A stretch of 64,000 bases of DNA from Metabacillus dongyingensis (GCF_019933155.2 NZ_CP082944.1:808001-872000); one strand, 5' to 3'. Shown: positions 9,070 through 17,577, counted from the first letter of the stretch. The notes: generated from the sequence alone by a model not told the origin. Made by a program: numbers and translations.

Positions 9070-10186
9070 AAAAATAGAAGGTGTTCTATATGGCGGTGCT
9101 GTCGGGGATGCAATGGGTTCTCCGACAGAGGGGCTGCTCCCTGAAGTAATCAGGGAGAAATTCGGTGTTGTAACATCATTTCGGGAGCCGGCGAGTGATG
9201 CGTGGAAGGAACCAGGCAACATGAGACCTCTCGAAAAGGGAAACGGACACATAACGGATGACACCTTAATGGTAGAGGCGCTCCTTAAGGTATATGAAAA
9301 AAAGCAAAGGCATTTAACAGCTTATGATATAGCAGAAGAACTAGTGGAGGAAATAGCTGAAAAGAAGGTCTACATTCCTGAGCTGCGAAAGGAAGCACCT
9401 ATTATAACAAGACTTTATTATCCAGAGCAGTATCTCTTTCTAAGGCACAGGCTAGCAAATGTAGATCCCCGGGAAGCGGGCATCGGCAATATGGTGAATT
9501 GCGGAGCAGCCATGTATATGAGTCCAGTCGGAATTATGAATGCAGGAGATCCTGAACGAGCCTATCACGAAGCAATTGATCTTGCCGGTGCTCATCAAAC
9601 AAGCTACGGCAGGGAAGCAGCCGGTGTAATGGCAGCTGCTGTTGCTGAAGGCATGAGCGAAAACGCAACAGTGCAAAGTATTCTAAAAGCCGTACAGACG
9701 CTCGCTAAAGACGGTACAAAGCTTGCTATTGATGCAGCGCTGGATGCTGCAGCTGTTCATTTGGATGTTCTCGAAGCAAGAGAGGATCTAAGACGGGCTA
9801 TTGAACCTTTCGATACAGTGAAAACCTTTTCTGACCGCAAAAAGCAGGGAAAAGGAAATGCCAACACACCGAGCAGAATTCACTCTATTGAGGAATTGCC
9901 GATTGCCCTGGCTTTATTTTTGACAGCAGGAGGAGACACGATGAAGACGATCATAGGCGGTGTGAATTACGGCCATGATTCAGATTCTATCGCAAGCATG
10001 GGCGGAGCGATCGCAGGGGCATTAAATGGAAAATACTCATTGCCTGAAGAGCTTATGAAGGAACTTGATGCTGTTAATAAACGCTCGTTCAAAGAACTAT
10101 CAAAAACAGCATATGAAACGGCCATGACTGTGATCAAGAAGGACAAAGCTTATTTTGAAAAGAGGATAAACAGAATAGGGTTGTAA
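9050..10186 (+). CDS. ADP-ribosylglycohydrolase-family protein
   Basis: A 378-residue DraG/ARH-like hydrolase. Metal-site motifs are clear: YGGAVGDAMGSPTEGL near residue 10, GHITDDTLMVEALL near residue 66 (the TDDT signature), and GVNYGHDSDSIASMGGAIAG near residue 310. ATG 9050 is chosen because AAGGAGAGGG lies at 9036-9045; it overlaps the LacI gene end. This is a cleaner family member than the 702-residue paralogue upstream, and the two differ in sequence, so they may act on different linkages or steps. A terminator-like stem follows. Substrate is inferred from context only. Confidence 0.88.
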   Translation: MTERMLEKIEGVLYGGAVGDAMGSPTEGLLPEVIREKFGVVTSFREPASDAWKEPGNMRPLEKGNGHITDDTLMVEALLKVYEKKQRHLTAYDIAEELVEEIAEKKVYIPELRKEAPIITRLYYPEQYLFLRHRLANVDPREAGIGNMVNCGAAMYMSPVGIMNAGDPERAYHEAIDLAGAHQTSYGREAAGVMAAAVAEGMSENATVQSILKAVQTLAKDGTKLAIDAALDAAAVHLDVLEAREDLRRAIEPFDTVKTFSDRKKQGKGNANTPSRIHSIEELPIALALFLTAGGDTMKTIIGGVNYGHDSDSIASMGGAIAGALNGKYSLPEELMKELDAVNKRSFKELSKTAYETAMTVIKKDKAYFEKRINRIGL

Positions 10187-10191
10187 TAAAT

Positions 10192-10230
10192 CTGCCGCTG
10201 CAGGATAGACTGCTGCGGCAGTTATAATTT
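10192..10230 (+). terminator. Terminator-like stem ending the first cluster
   Basis: CTGCCGCTGCAG (10192-10203) faces CTGCTGCGGCAG (10210-10221), followed by TTATAATTT. Confidence 0.6.
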
Positions 10231-10325
10231 CATAGGGATTTATCCATTAAATGGATTTAAAAAAATGTGTAATCTGTATGAAGAGGGGGTAAAGATTAGT
10301 ACAAACTAAAGAAAGAGGTACAGCG

Positions 10326-10781
10326 ATGAGAAAACCTACCATTTACTTTCTGTCGTATTTTAACTCTTGCAGGAGCTTAATTGCAGAAGCATGGGCAAAA
10401 AAGCTGTTCTCCAGTAAGTGGCAAATCGAAAGTGCGGGTCTTGTCACATCACTGGCCGACCCTGCTTGCGTAAAGGCCATGAAAGAAGTAAATATGTTTA
10501 TTGAAGACCTTGACTCGGATAAAATTAACCTGGAACTAATAAAAAATGCATCAGTTGTTGTTCAAATGTACGATTACAAACAGGAAAAAACACCTCCTGT
10601 TGAAGAAGGAAAGAATGTTTTTTCATGGAATCTGCCCAATCTGTCCATGTATTCATTTGAAAGTGATGAGGAAGAATTTGCCCACTACCAGGAACTTTGT
10701 GATGACATTGCCATGAGAGTGAAAAACCTCAATGAGAAGGTTGAAGGCAAGACATCGAATCATACCTCTTTTGTGATGTAG
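10326..10781 (+). CDS. ArsC-like pseudoenzyme lacking redox cysteines
   Basis: A 151-residue protein aligning along its length with thioredoxin-linked arsenate reductase ArsC, such as the intact copy at 27644. In the P-loop the nucleophilic Cys10 is Ser (FLSYFNSCRS against [10 protein letters not shown]), and the positions of Cys82 and Cys89 are Tyr and Thr; the catalytic Asp of WGFDDP is also replaced (WNLPN). Arsenate reduction by the ArsC route and phosphatase activity are therefore not expected. The frame is intact with an AGAGG site upstream, so it may be a binding or regulatory protein, or an early pseudogene. It is not next to the ars operon. Confidence 0.75.
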   Translation: MRKPTIYFLSYFNSCRSLIAEAWAKKLFSSKWQIESAGLVTSLADPACVKAMKEVNMFIEDLDSDKINLELIKNASVVVQMYDYKQEKTPPVEEGKNVFSWNLPNLSMYSFESDEEEFAHYQELCDDIAMRVKNLNEKVEGKTSNHTSFVM

Positions 10782-10788
10782 TGCACGG

Positions 10789-10812
10789 AAAAAAGCTTGG
10801 CAGCTGCCAAGC
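10789..10812 (-). terminator. Terminator of the minus-strand RsbR relic
   Basis: GCTTGGCAGCTGCCAAGC at 10795-10812 is a perfect palindrome followed, on the minus strand, by a run of six T residues. Confidence 0.75.
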
Positions 10813-10821
10813 ATACATAGT

Positions 10822-11110
10822 TTATGCTAAGTATTGTTCAACCGCAGATTTAATTTCCACTTTATCCATCGCCGCTCCGGCATTGATGAAGCTTTGGCTC
10901 ATCTCTGCTCTCATCCCTGTAAGAATGGTTTTTATTCCAATCAACATACACCACGATCTCATCAACCTTTTATACTCCCGAAAAGTCGAAGATCAGAGTG
11001 TTTAATTTTCAGCTTTGATACTCGAGATAATGATTGTTCAATTAAAACATTTGCTCTCTTTTCATCAATTTCGCTTAGGATTGGAAGTATGGGCATGAGG
11101 GAGATGTTGT
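10822..11110 (-). pseudogene. Decayed RsbR/STAS co-antagonist fragment
   Basis: On the minus strand the 3' part reads in one frame to a TAA at 10822-10824: LIGIKTILTGMRAEMSQS, then INAGAAMDKVEIKSAVEQYL, which is the C-terminal STAS region of RsbR-type stressosome proteins. Upstream, another frame reads MPILPILSEIDEKRANVLIE and a third reads IFDFSGV followed by a stop. About 15 residues are missing between these blocks, and the N-terminal non-haem globin domain is absent. At least two frameshifts, a stop and a deletion make this a pseudogene. Its terminator survives. Confidence 0.75.
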
Positions 11111-11134
11111 TTATTTTTGTGAAATAAGACGAAA

Positions 11135-11170
11135 AAAGACCTGTTCACTTATCATGTGCAGGTCTTTACT
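11135..11170. terminator. Inverted repeat, probable terminator
   Basis: AAAGACCTG (11135-11143) pairs with CAGGTCTTT (11159-11167) in a region without intact genes. Confidence 0.5.
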
Positions 11171-11320
11171 TCGTGCTTGCGAAAATTTCTTATCGATTTT
11201 TTCTCTTATTAACGGAAAACATAAAGCAGCGGCAGTTGCATCTGTTTAGGGTGAAGAGGCATGAGGGCAGCTCAAAGAAATCTGGAGCAGCCACATTGAT
11301 ACTTTGCAGATTACGTATGA

Positions 11321-12024
11321 ATTAAGCAAACACCGGTTTTGAGTACTCATAGAGTGCGTATGATTCCCCTATCAAGCAAACACCGGTTTTTGGGTACTCA
11401 TAGAGTGCGTATGATTCCCCAAATCAAGCAAACACCGGTTTTTGGGTACTCATAGAGTGCGTATGATTCCCCAAATCAAGCAACACCGGCTTTTGGGTAC
11501 TCATAGAGTGCGTATGATTCCCCAAATCAAGCAAACACCGGTTTTTGGGTACTAAAAGAGTGCGTATGATTCCCCAAATCAAGCAAACACCGGTTTTTGG
11601 GAACTCAAAGAGTGCGTATGATTCCCCAAATCAAGCAAACACCGGTTTTTGGGTACTCATAGAGTGCGTATGATTCCCCAAATCAAGCAAACACCGGCTT
11701 TTGGGTACTCATAGAGTGCGTATGATTCCCCAAATCAAGCAAACACCGGTTTTTGGGTACTCATAGAGTGCGTATGATTCCCCAAATCAAGCAAACACCG
11801 GTTTTTGGGTACTCATAGAGTGCGTATGATTCCCCAAATCAAGCAAACACCGGTTTTTGGGTACTAAAAGAGTGCGTATGATTCCCCAAATCAAGCAAAC
11901 ACCGGCTTTTGGGAACTCAAAGAGTGCATATGATTCCCCAAATCAAGCAAACACCGGCTTTTGGGAACTCAAAGAGTGCATATGATTCCCTTAGTCAAGC
12001 AAACACCAGCTTTTGGGTACTCAT
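11321..12024. repeat. Tandem array, 14 copies of a 52-bp unit
   Basis: Copies begin near 11323, 11373, 11425, 11477, 11528, 11580, 11632, 11684, 11736, 11788, 11840, 11892, 11944 and 11996. Almost all are exactly 52 bp; the first is 50 and the fourth 51. The core of each unit includes CAAGCAAACACCGG and GAGTGCGTATGATTCCCC. The unit can fold: TTTGGG and CATA on the left face TATG and CCCAAA on the right. Since 52 is not a multiple of three, successive copies change frame, so it is not coding. Variation is mainly T/C in CCGGT/CTTTTGG, GGGTAC/GGGAAC and CATAG/CAAAG. Confidence 0.95.
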
Positions 12025-12062
12025 CCATGGCGTTAAAACATACATTTTTTAGCGAAGTTCCA

Positions 12063-13982
12063 TTACTGCGCACGAAGACCATTTTCAAACATATATAACA
12101 AACCCTGTTCAAACCCTGCAGCCCAAACCTGCATCCCGTGGCCGCCGTTTAAAATTCTGAGTTCAGCCGGGCTTCCGGGCACAGGTTCCCATTTCTCAAA
12201 AGGCCGATTAAAGACATTCGATCTGTGCAGGAATTGATAGGAGGTGACTGCCTGAACTTCCATATTGTATTTGAAGGCATCCTCCGGCAAATCCTCTTTT
12301 TCACTTATATGATTCCAGTCATCGTCTCCGGTCATAATAAAAATCGGCACTTTGAAAGGCTGCTGGCCATATGCTTCAAGAGCTTTAGGATAGTTTAACG
12401 AATCCCATATTGCAGCATCAAAGGGATCTCCGAATGAACCTCGTTCAACTGCACCTGATGTTTTAGGTGCGTCGAAAGCCTGTATGGCAGGACTTAATAG
12501 CGACGTTCCGCCGAAGAGGTGAGGATAAACAAGAGAATAGCGCAGTGCTCCATATCCGCCCATTGAATAGCCAACCAGACCGCGCCCATTCCTGTCTGGA
12601 ATCGTTTTAAAATCCTTATCTATTTTCTTTATCAAATCGTTTATAAATGCAGATTCCATATTTCCATATTTGAGAGAATCCACCCAATAGCTGTTGCCTG
12701 TCACAGGTGCAACAGCCATGACGGGTTCTATCTTTTTCTCTTCAATCATTTTATCTAAAATTGGCCAGAATTTGTCCCAGCTTTTTTCATCTCCATAAGA
12801 ACCATGGAGCAAGTAGAGGACTGGATATTTTTTTTCAGCAGTGGGATTATATTCTTCAGGCAAGTACACGACATACTTCAATTCATCATCGCCAGGTGTT
12901 TCATCTTGGATCAGACTTGGTGCATGGAGTGAATAAGTATTTACAGTTCCTTTCTTTTCAGAGCTGTAGCTGTCAGGATCATAGATTGGAGAAAATTCAG
13001 GACTTTCAGCTTTTCCGAACATATACTTTAATCCTTCTTGAAATCCCTTCAGCCACACATCAAGTCCATGGCCGCCTCCTATGATTCTTAGTTCAGCGGG
13101 ACTTGAGGGGACATCTTCCCACTTTTGAAAGTCTATGCTGAACAGGTTTTTCCTGTGGAGCTCCTGATACAGCTGCACAGCCTGAACCTCCATATTATAT
13201 TTATATGCATCAGGAGGAAGGTCTTCTTTTTCATTCAAATGATTCCAGTCATCATCTCCTGATACAATATATACCGGTACCCGATAAGGCTGTTTAACGT
13301 AACTATTGATTGCAGTCGGGTAATTGTTTGCCTTCCACAGAGCAGGATCATATGGTTCTCCGAAACTGCCTCTTTCAACTGCCCCGGATGTAGCAGGAGG
13401 CTCTGCGTTTTGGATAGCAGGGCTTAAAAGAGTTGCTCCTGAAAAGAGATCAGGATAAACCATTGAATATCTGAGTGCTCCGTATCCGCCCATTGAATAG
13501 CCTGAAATAAATCTGCCGCTGCGGTCTGCAATAGAATTGTATTTCTTATCGATATGCGGAATTAAGTCATCTATAACGGCACTTTCATAATGACCGAACT
13601 TTTTAGAGTTTACCCAATAGGAATTGCCCGCTGCAGGTACTACTGCAATAAACGGTTCAATTTCTTTTTTTTCGATCATTTCGTCAAGCTTTCCAAAAAA
13701 ATCATCCCAGCTGTTTTCATTTCCTTCGCTGCCATGCAGCAGATAAACGACCGGGTATCCATCAGAGCGTTTTTTATCATATCCTCTTGGAAGATAAATC
13801 TTATAGGTGAGCTTATTGTGCTTTGGCCGCTCATCTTTCAGCAAAGCTTTGGAAGTGATCGTTTCTACAACGGTTTTGCTTGCGGGATCATGCGGATTTT
13901 TTGCTGCAGTGAAAGAAGGAATTGTCAGGTTGATCATGATAAAGACAAAAAGAAGCACAAGCCATACTTTTTTGTTCCCCAC
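12063..13982 (-). CDS. Secreted tandem-domain esterase (alpha/beta hydrolase)
   Basis: A 639-residue exported protein: GTG start with AGGAGG seven bases upstream, a Sec signal peptide (basic GNKKVW, hydrophobic LVLLFVFIMINLTIP, likely cleavage after FTAA), then two similar esterase-D-type domains, about residues 40-330 and 350-635. Each has the oxyanion motif VVYLLHGS or VLYLLHGS, the nucleophile elbow GYSMGGYGALRYS, an acidic GDDDWNH site and the catalytic His in GGHG. The repeats are close enough (shared SGAVERGSFG, KYNMEVQAV) to indicate internal duplication. Substrate could be an acyl ester or siderophore-like ester; unproven. Both domains keep a full triad. Confidence 0.88.
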   Translation of the reverse strand: MGNKKVWLVLLFVFIMINLTIPSFTAAKNPHDPASKTVVETITSKALLKDERPKHNKLTYKIYLPRGYDKKRSDGYPVVYLLHGSEGNENSWDDFFGKLDEMIEKKEIEPFIAVVPAAGNSYWVNSKKFGHYESAVIDDLIPHIDKKYNSIADRSGRFISGYSMGGYGALRYSMVYPDLFSGATLLSPAIQNAEPPATSGAVERGSFGEPYDPALWKANNYPTAINSYVKQPYRVPVYIVSGDDDWNHLNEKEDLPPDAYKYNMEVQAVQLYQELHRKNLFSIDFQKWEDVPSSPAELRIIGGGHGLDVWLKGFQEGLKYMFGKAESPEFSPIYDPDSYSSEKKGTVNTYSLHAPSLIQDETPGDDELKYVVYLPEEYNPTAEKKYPVLYLLHGSYGDEKSWDKFWPILDKMIEEKKIEPVMAVAPVTGNSYWVDSLKYGNMESAFINDLIKKIDKDFKTIPDRNGRGLVGYSMGGYGALRYSLVYPHLFGGTSLLSPAIQAFDAPKTSGAVERGSFGDPFDAAIWDSLNYPKALEAYGQQPFKVPIFIMTGDDDWNHISEKEDLPEDAFKYNMEVQAVTSYQFLHRSNVFNRPFEKWEPVPGSPAELRILNGGHGMQVWAAGFEQGLLYMFENGLRAQ

Positions 13983-14091
13983 TTTGGATCCTCCTTTTGA
14001 AATATTCCACTTTATATAGCTTATTTAAATGATCCTGATTTGATCATATAAGATTATTTACAAACTATTCTTATAGTCGAGCTCCAGATTA

Positions 14092-14121
14092 AAAATAAAA
14101 AAACTGCCTTATCAGCAGTTT
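14092..14121 (-). terminator. nsrR terminator
   Basis: AAACTGC (14101-14107) and GCAGTTT (14115-14121) form a stem overlapping the nsrR stop; the minus strand continues into a T-rich run. Confidence 0.65.
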
Positions 14122-14570
14122 TCTTCCATGTTATTTAATAATCGCACCAGCATCGGTTTGTTTTTAACCAGGTCTGCAAGCGTATAGCCGTCAAGCACTT
14201 CAAAATAAGCCTGCAGCGCTTTATGAAGCACCCCTTTTAATGTGCAGGCAGGGGATATCGTACATGCATTGCGTTCAGGATCGAAGCATTCCACAAGGCT
14301 GAAGTCGTCTTCGGTTTGACGGACGATGAACCCGATATTGATTTCTGAAGGATCTTTCGCCAGACGAATGCCGCCGCCCCGGCCTCTTATTGTTTCAATT
14401 ACATTTAATTTGCCAAGCTCATAGGTTACTTTCATTAAATGATTTTTAGAGATTTGATAGGCTTCAGCTATTTCTTTTATATTGGATAGATTATCTTTTT
14501 CTTTTGCTGCCAGATAAATCAGCACCCGCAAAGAATAATCTGTATAGTTTGTTAATCGCATAAATTTCAC
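14112..14570 (-). CDS. nsrR: Rrf2-family nitric oxide sensor NsrR
   Basis: A repressor of about 150 residues. The N-terminal winged helix begins MRLTNYTDYSLRVLIYLA, as in B. subtilis NsrR, and three cysteines that ligate the Fe-S cluster are present in ECFDPERNACTISPAC. The annotated GTG start at 14570 gives three extra residues over ATG 14561; the upstream GGGG fits the GTG better, so the start is uncertain. It is divergent from hmp, whose promoter has two NsrR-type operators. Nitric oxide damages the cluster and relieves repression. Confidence 0.9.
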   Translation of the reverse strand: MKFMRLTNYTDYSLRVLIYLAAKEKDNLSNIKEIAEAYQISKNHLMKVTYELGKLNVIETIRGRGGGIRLAKDPSEINIGFIVRQTEDDFSLVECFDPERNACTISPACTLKGVLHKALQAYFEVLDGYTLADLVKNKPMLVRLLNNMEENC

Positions 14571-14657
14571 ATCGCCCCATTACATGAAGTACGTCTATCT
14601 TACCACAGCAGCAGAGACTTTAAAAAAAGTTGAATTTAAATTGTGACAGTTTTTCTA

Positions 14658-14681
14658 AAGATGTATTTGAAATATTGCTTT
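14658..14681 (+). promoter_or_regulatory. NsrR operator 1 upstream of hmp
   Basis: AAGATGTATTTGAAATATTG followed by CTTT is close to the class I B. subtilis NsrR dyad (AAGATGYATTT/AAATRCATCTT). Confidence 0.7.
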
Positions 14682-14704
14682 AAATGTTTTTTCGATCTAA
14701 GATA

Positions 14705-14728
14705 AAGATGTATTTTAAATACTACTTT
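14705..14728 (+). promoter_or_regulatory. NsrR operator 2 upstream of hmp
   Basis: AAGATGTATTTTAAATACTA followed by CTTT is the better of two dyads. It starts 47 bases after the first and lies about 20 bases before the hmp start codon. Confidence 0.75.
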
Positions 14729-14749
14729 AAAACGAAGGGGAGCATCGAA

Positions 14750-15964
14750 ATGCTTACTCAAAAAACAATCGAAATTATTCAATCTACTGTTCCAGTTTTA
14801 GAAGAAAAAGGTGTAGAAATCACATCTGTTTTCTACAAAAATCTATTTGAAAGCCATCCTGAGCTGCTGAATATTTTCAATCATGCCAATCAGAAAAAAG
14901 GAAGACAGCAGACCGCCCTTGCAAATACGGTATATGCTGCAGCAAAACACATTCATCAGCTTCATATGATACTGCCGGCAGTGAAACAAATTGCTCATAA
15001 GCATAGAAGTCTGGGTGTAAAAGCGGAACACTATCCAATCGTTGGAGAACATTTGCTTCAGGCGATAAAACAAGTTCTTGGAGAGGCTGCAACGCCTGAA
15101 ATCATAAATGCCTGGGCTGAAGCATATGGCGTCATTGCCGATGTATTTATCGAAGCGGAAAAAGAATTATATGAGGGCGCAGATTGGTCTGGATTCAAGC
15201 CTTTTAAAGTCGTGCGCATTGAGAAAGAAAGTGAATCGATCTCTTCTTTCTATTTAGAGTTGCCAGAAGGCCTTCCAGCTTTCAAGCCAGGCCAGTACAT
15301 TTCCGTAAGAGTCAGCATTCCTGGTGAAACATATACGATGAACAGACAATATAGTTTGTCAGGCAGCAAAGATATGCCGCATTTAAGAATTTCAGTAAAA
15401 AGGGAAGGCGGACCCGAGACTGAAGCAGGGAAGGTGTCCAATTATCTTCATGATCATATAGCAGTCGGAGATATGATCGAAATCAGTGCCCCTGCAGGTG
15501 AATTTACATTAAATGAGGCTGCTGAAACACCTGTCACTTTTATAAGCGGAGGAGTAGGCATCACTCCATTTATGAGTATGCTGCACACTATTGCAGCTGA
15601 GCAGACAGAGCGGGAAGTGACGTTTGTCCATGCAACACAAAACAGCAGCACTCATGCATTTGTAAAAGAAACAGCATCATTATGTGCAAAGCTGCCTAAC
15701 AGCAGAATGTTTGCCTTTTACAGCAGCCCGTTAGATCAGGATTGCACAGATCAGCGCTTTTATAAAGAAGGCTTAATCTCTAAAGATGATTTGGAGCGTA
15801 TTCTGCAGAATAAAGAAGGAGATTTCTATATTTGCGGACCTGTATTATTCATGAAAGCCATGATTCAAAATCTGCTGTCTCTCGGTGTTGAAGGAGACAA
15901 GATTAACTACGAATTCTTTGGGCCGGCAATGGACTTAAAGATAGACGTTCAACCTGTTTCTTAA
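14750..15964 (+). CDS. hmp: Flavohaemoglobin nitric oxide dioxygenase
   Basis: A 404-residue enzyme converting NO and O2 to nitrate with NAD(P)H. Residues 1 to about 140 are the globin (MLTQKTIEIIQSTVPVL; proximal His in KQIAHKHRSLGV). About 150-260 is the FAD domain with RQYSLSG, and about 265-400 is the NAD domain (FISGGVGITPFMSML, YICGPVLFM). ATG 14750 follows GAAGGGGAGC, and the in-frame extension upstream overlaps the operators, so it is rejected. Length matches known Hmp proteins. Two NsrR-type dyads sit in its leader. Confidence 0.95.
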   Translation: MLTQKTIEIIQSTVPVLEEKGVEITSVFYKNLFESHPELLNIFNHANQKKGRQQTALANTVYAAAKHIHQLHMILPAVKQIAHKHRSLGVKAEHYPIVGEHLLQAIKQVLGEAATPEIINAWAEAYGVIADVFIEAEKELYEGADWSGFKPFKVVRIEKESESISSFYLELPEGLPAFKPGQYISVRVSIPGETYTMNRQYSLSGSKDMPHLRISVKREGGPETEAGKVSNYLHDHIAVGDMIEISAPAGEFTLNEAAETPVTFISGGVGITPFMSMLHTIAAEQTEREVTFVHATQNSSTHAFVKETASLCAKLPNSRMFAFYSSPLDQDCTDQRFYKEGLISKDDLERILQNKEGDFYICGPVLFMKAMIQNLLSLGVEGDKINYEFFGPAMDLKIDVQPVS

Positions 15965-15992
15965 TATCATAAAAAGTTCCAATCCTTTCTCG

Positions 15993-16030
15993 TTGACAGA
16001 ATGACGCCAAACAACTTAACATAGTTAAGT
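15993..16030 (+). promoter_or_regulatory. Promoter with perfect dyad over -10 for MFS pump
   Basis: TTGACA (15993-15998) and TAACAT (16017-16022) are spaced by 18. The inverted repeat ACTTAAC-ATA-GTTAAGT (16014-16030) covers the -10, so a repressor bound there would block transcription. Confidence 0.65.
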
Positions 16031-16087
16031 ATTTGAAAAATGAAATACCTGATGCAGCAGTTTATTATAGAAAGAGGGGCTGTCATT

Positions 16088-17293
16088 TTGTCAGCAGAAC
16101 AAAAGAAAAAAATGTTTATTTTGATGATCAACATGTTTATTGCGATTGGAAGCTTTGGGATTATCATTCCCATTCTGCCTGCCTATCTGGAATCCATTAA
16201 TCAGGGCGGTACAGCAGCGGGTTTAATGATTGCTATTTTTGCCGGAGCACAGCTTATCTTTTCTCCAATAGCCGGAAAATGGGCGGATGAATACGGCCGC
16301 AGAAAAATGATTATTTACGGGTTAATTGGATTGACTCTTTCCATGTTTGTCTTTTATGCAGTTGATTCCATTTGGTGGCTTTATGCTTCACGTGTGATTG
16401 GAGGAATCGGAGCAGCGCTGCTTGTTCCGGCAATCTTTGCATATGTTGCAGATATCACGTCAATGGATCAGCGGGCAAAAGGAAACAGTTTTGTTTCTGC
16501 AGCAATGTCGCTCGGCATCGTAGTAGGACCTGGAATCGGCGGATTTCTTGCAGATTTCGGCCTGAAAATGCCTTTTTTGATTTCGGCGATCGTATCTTTG
16601 GCAGCCGTGATTTTCTCTATCGTTGTCCTTGAAGAAAGCGAAACGAAGGATGTTTCCGCAATGGCTATGCCGCAAGATACTGAATCAATGGCTAAAAAGA
16701 TGGTGCGCTCAGTGCGCATGCCGTATTTTGTCCCGCTTTTGATTACTCTTGTCATGAGCTTTGGCCTAATGGCTTACGAATCAGTGCTTGGCCTTTTTGT
16801 AGACAATCAATTTAATGCCACGCCGCAGCAAATCGCCCTTATGATTACATCAACGGGAATCATAAGTGTTATTGTCCAGCTATTTGTAGTGGACCGTGTA
16901 GTAAGGCGATTTGGTGAAGGAATGGTCCTGAACATTTTCCTTGCCATAGCATCCCTAGGATTTTTTCTGTCGCTGTTTGCTTCAAGCTATGTTCTTTTCT
17001 TTGGCGTTACACTGCTTATTTTCCTTGCAACATCTATCCTTCGTCCCGTGCTTAATACGCTTATCTCAAAAATGGCTGGAGACGAACAAGGTTTTGCAAT
17101 GGGAATGAATAATGCCTATATGAGCATCGGGAATATTCTTGGACCAACACTTGCAGGTATGCTTTATGATGTTCAGATCGTGTATCCTTTCGTATTAGGT
17201 CTTGCCTTCCTTGTTGTGACGCTAGTTATGACAATCATTTGGCAAAAACGAACGCTAAAGCAAAATATGTATGTAAAGCCTGAACGGGTTTAA
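16088..17293 (+). CDS. MFS multidrug efflux transporter, NorA/Bmr-like
   Basis: A 401-residue 12-helix membrane transporter of the drug:H+ antiporter-1 type. Motif A is seen as GKWADEYGRRKMI after helix 2, and motif C (GPGIGGFLAD) is in helix 5. TTG 16088 is chosen because AGAGGGGC lies eight bases upstream; the longer in-frame ATG start at 16040 has no ribosome site and would overlap the promoter dyad region. Monocistronic, ending in a strong terminator. The promoter dyad at 16014 implies repression by an unlinked regulator. Drug range cannot be read from sequence. Confidence 0.88.
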   Translation: MSAEQKKKMFILMINMFIAIGSFGIIIPILPAYLESINQGGTAAGLMIAIFAGAQLIFSPIAGKWADEYGRRKMIIYGLIGLTLSMFVFYAVDSIWWLYASRVIGGIGAALLVPAIFAYVADITSMDQRAKGNSFVSAAMSLGIVVGPGIGGFLADFGLKMPFLISAIVSLAAVIFSIVVLEESETKDVSAMAMPQDTESMAKKMVRSVRMPYFVPLLITLVMSFGLMAYESVLGLFVDNQFNATPQQIALMITSTGIISVIVQLFVVDRVVRRFGEGMVLNIFLAIASLGFFLSLFASSYVLFFGVTLLIFLATSILRPVLNTLISKMAGDEQGFAMGMNNAYMSIGNILGPTLAGMLYDVQIVYPFVLGLAFLVVTLVMTIIWQKRTLKQNMYVKPERV

Positions 17294-17300
17294 ATAGAGT

Positions 17301-17341
17301 AAAAAGCATGGATCCTCCCATAAGGATTCATGCTTTTTTAT
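17301..17341 (+). terminator. Terminator of MFS pump
   Basis: AAAAAGCATG...CATGCTTTTTT forms a long stem with a T-tract. Confidence 0.85.
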
Positions 17342-17577
17342 TTGTATCGGAAATTTCTAATCTGCGCGCTAAAATGAAAGATACAATCAATAGAAAGAAT
17401 AATGGCTCATTATACATAAGTTAAATCAGAAAAACCGTTCGCCAGTAAATTTCTGAAAATGGCTGAATGAATGAGAAAAATGGCTGGGAAAAACAAGATT
17501 TCGCTTTTAAAGTTTCCGTTTTTGCTGATTGGCGCCCTGCATTGCACCTGCTAACCTCTTTTCTGAACGGATTTCCT
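17342..17577. other. Intergenic, nothing recognised
   Basis: AT-rich spacer with no open frame supported by a ribosome site, no clear stem and no recognised site until the sigma-E-like promoter of spoVR. Confidence 0.6.

Noticed and set aside
10781-11127. Plus-strand small proteins in this interval
   Set aside because: They are shadows of the minus-strand RsbR relic.
11321-12024. CRISPR array
   Set aside because: Units of 52 bp follow each other directly with no variable spacers and no cas genes.
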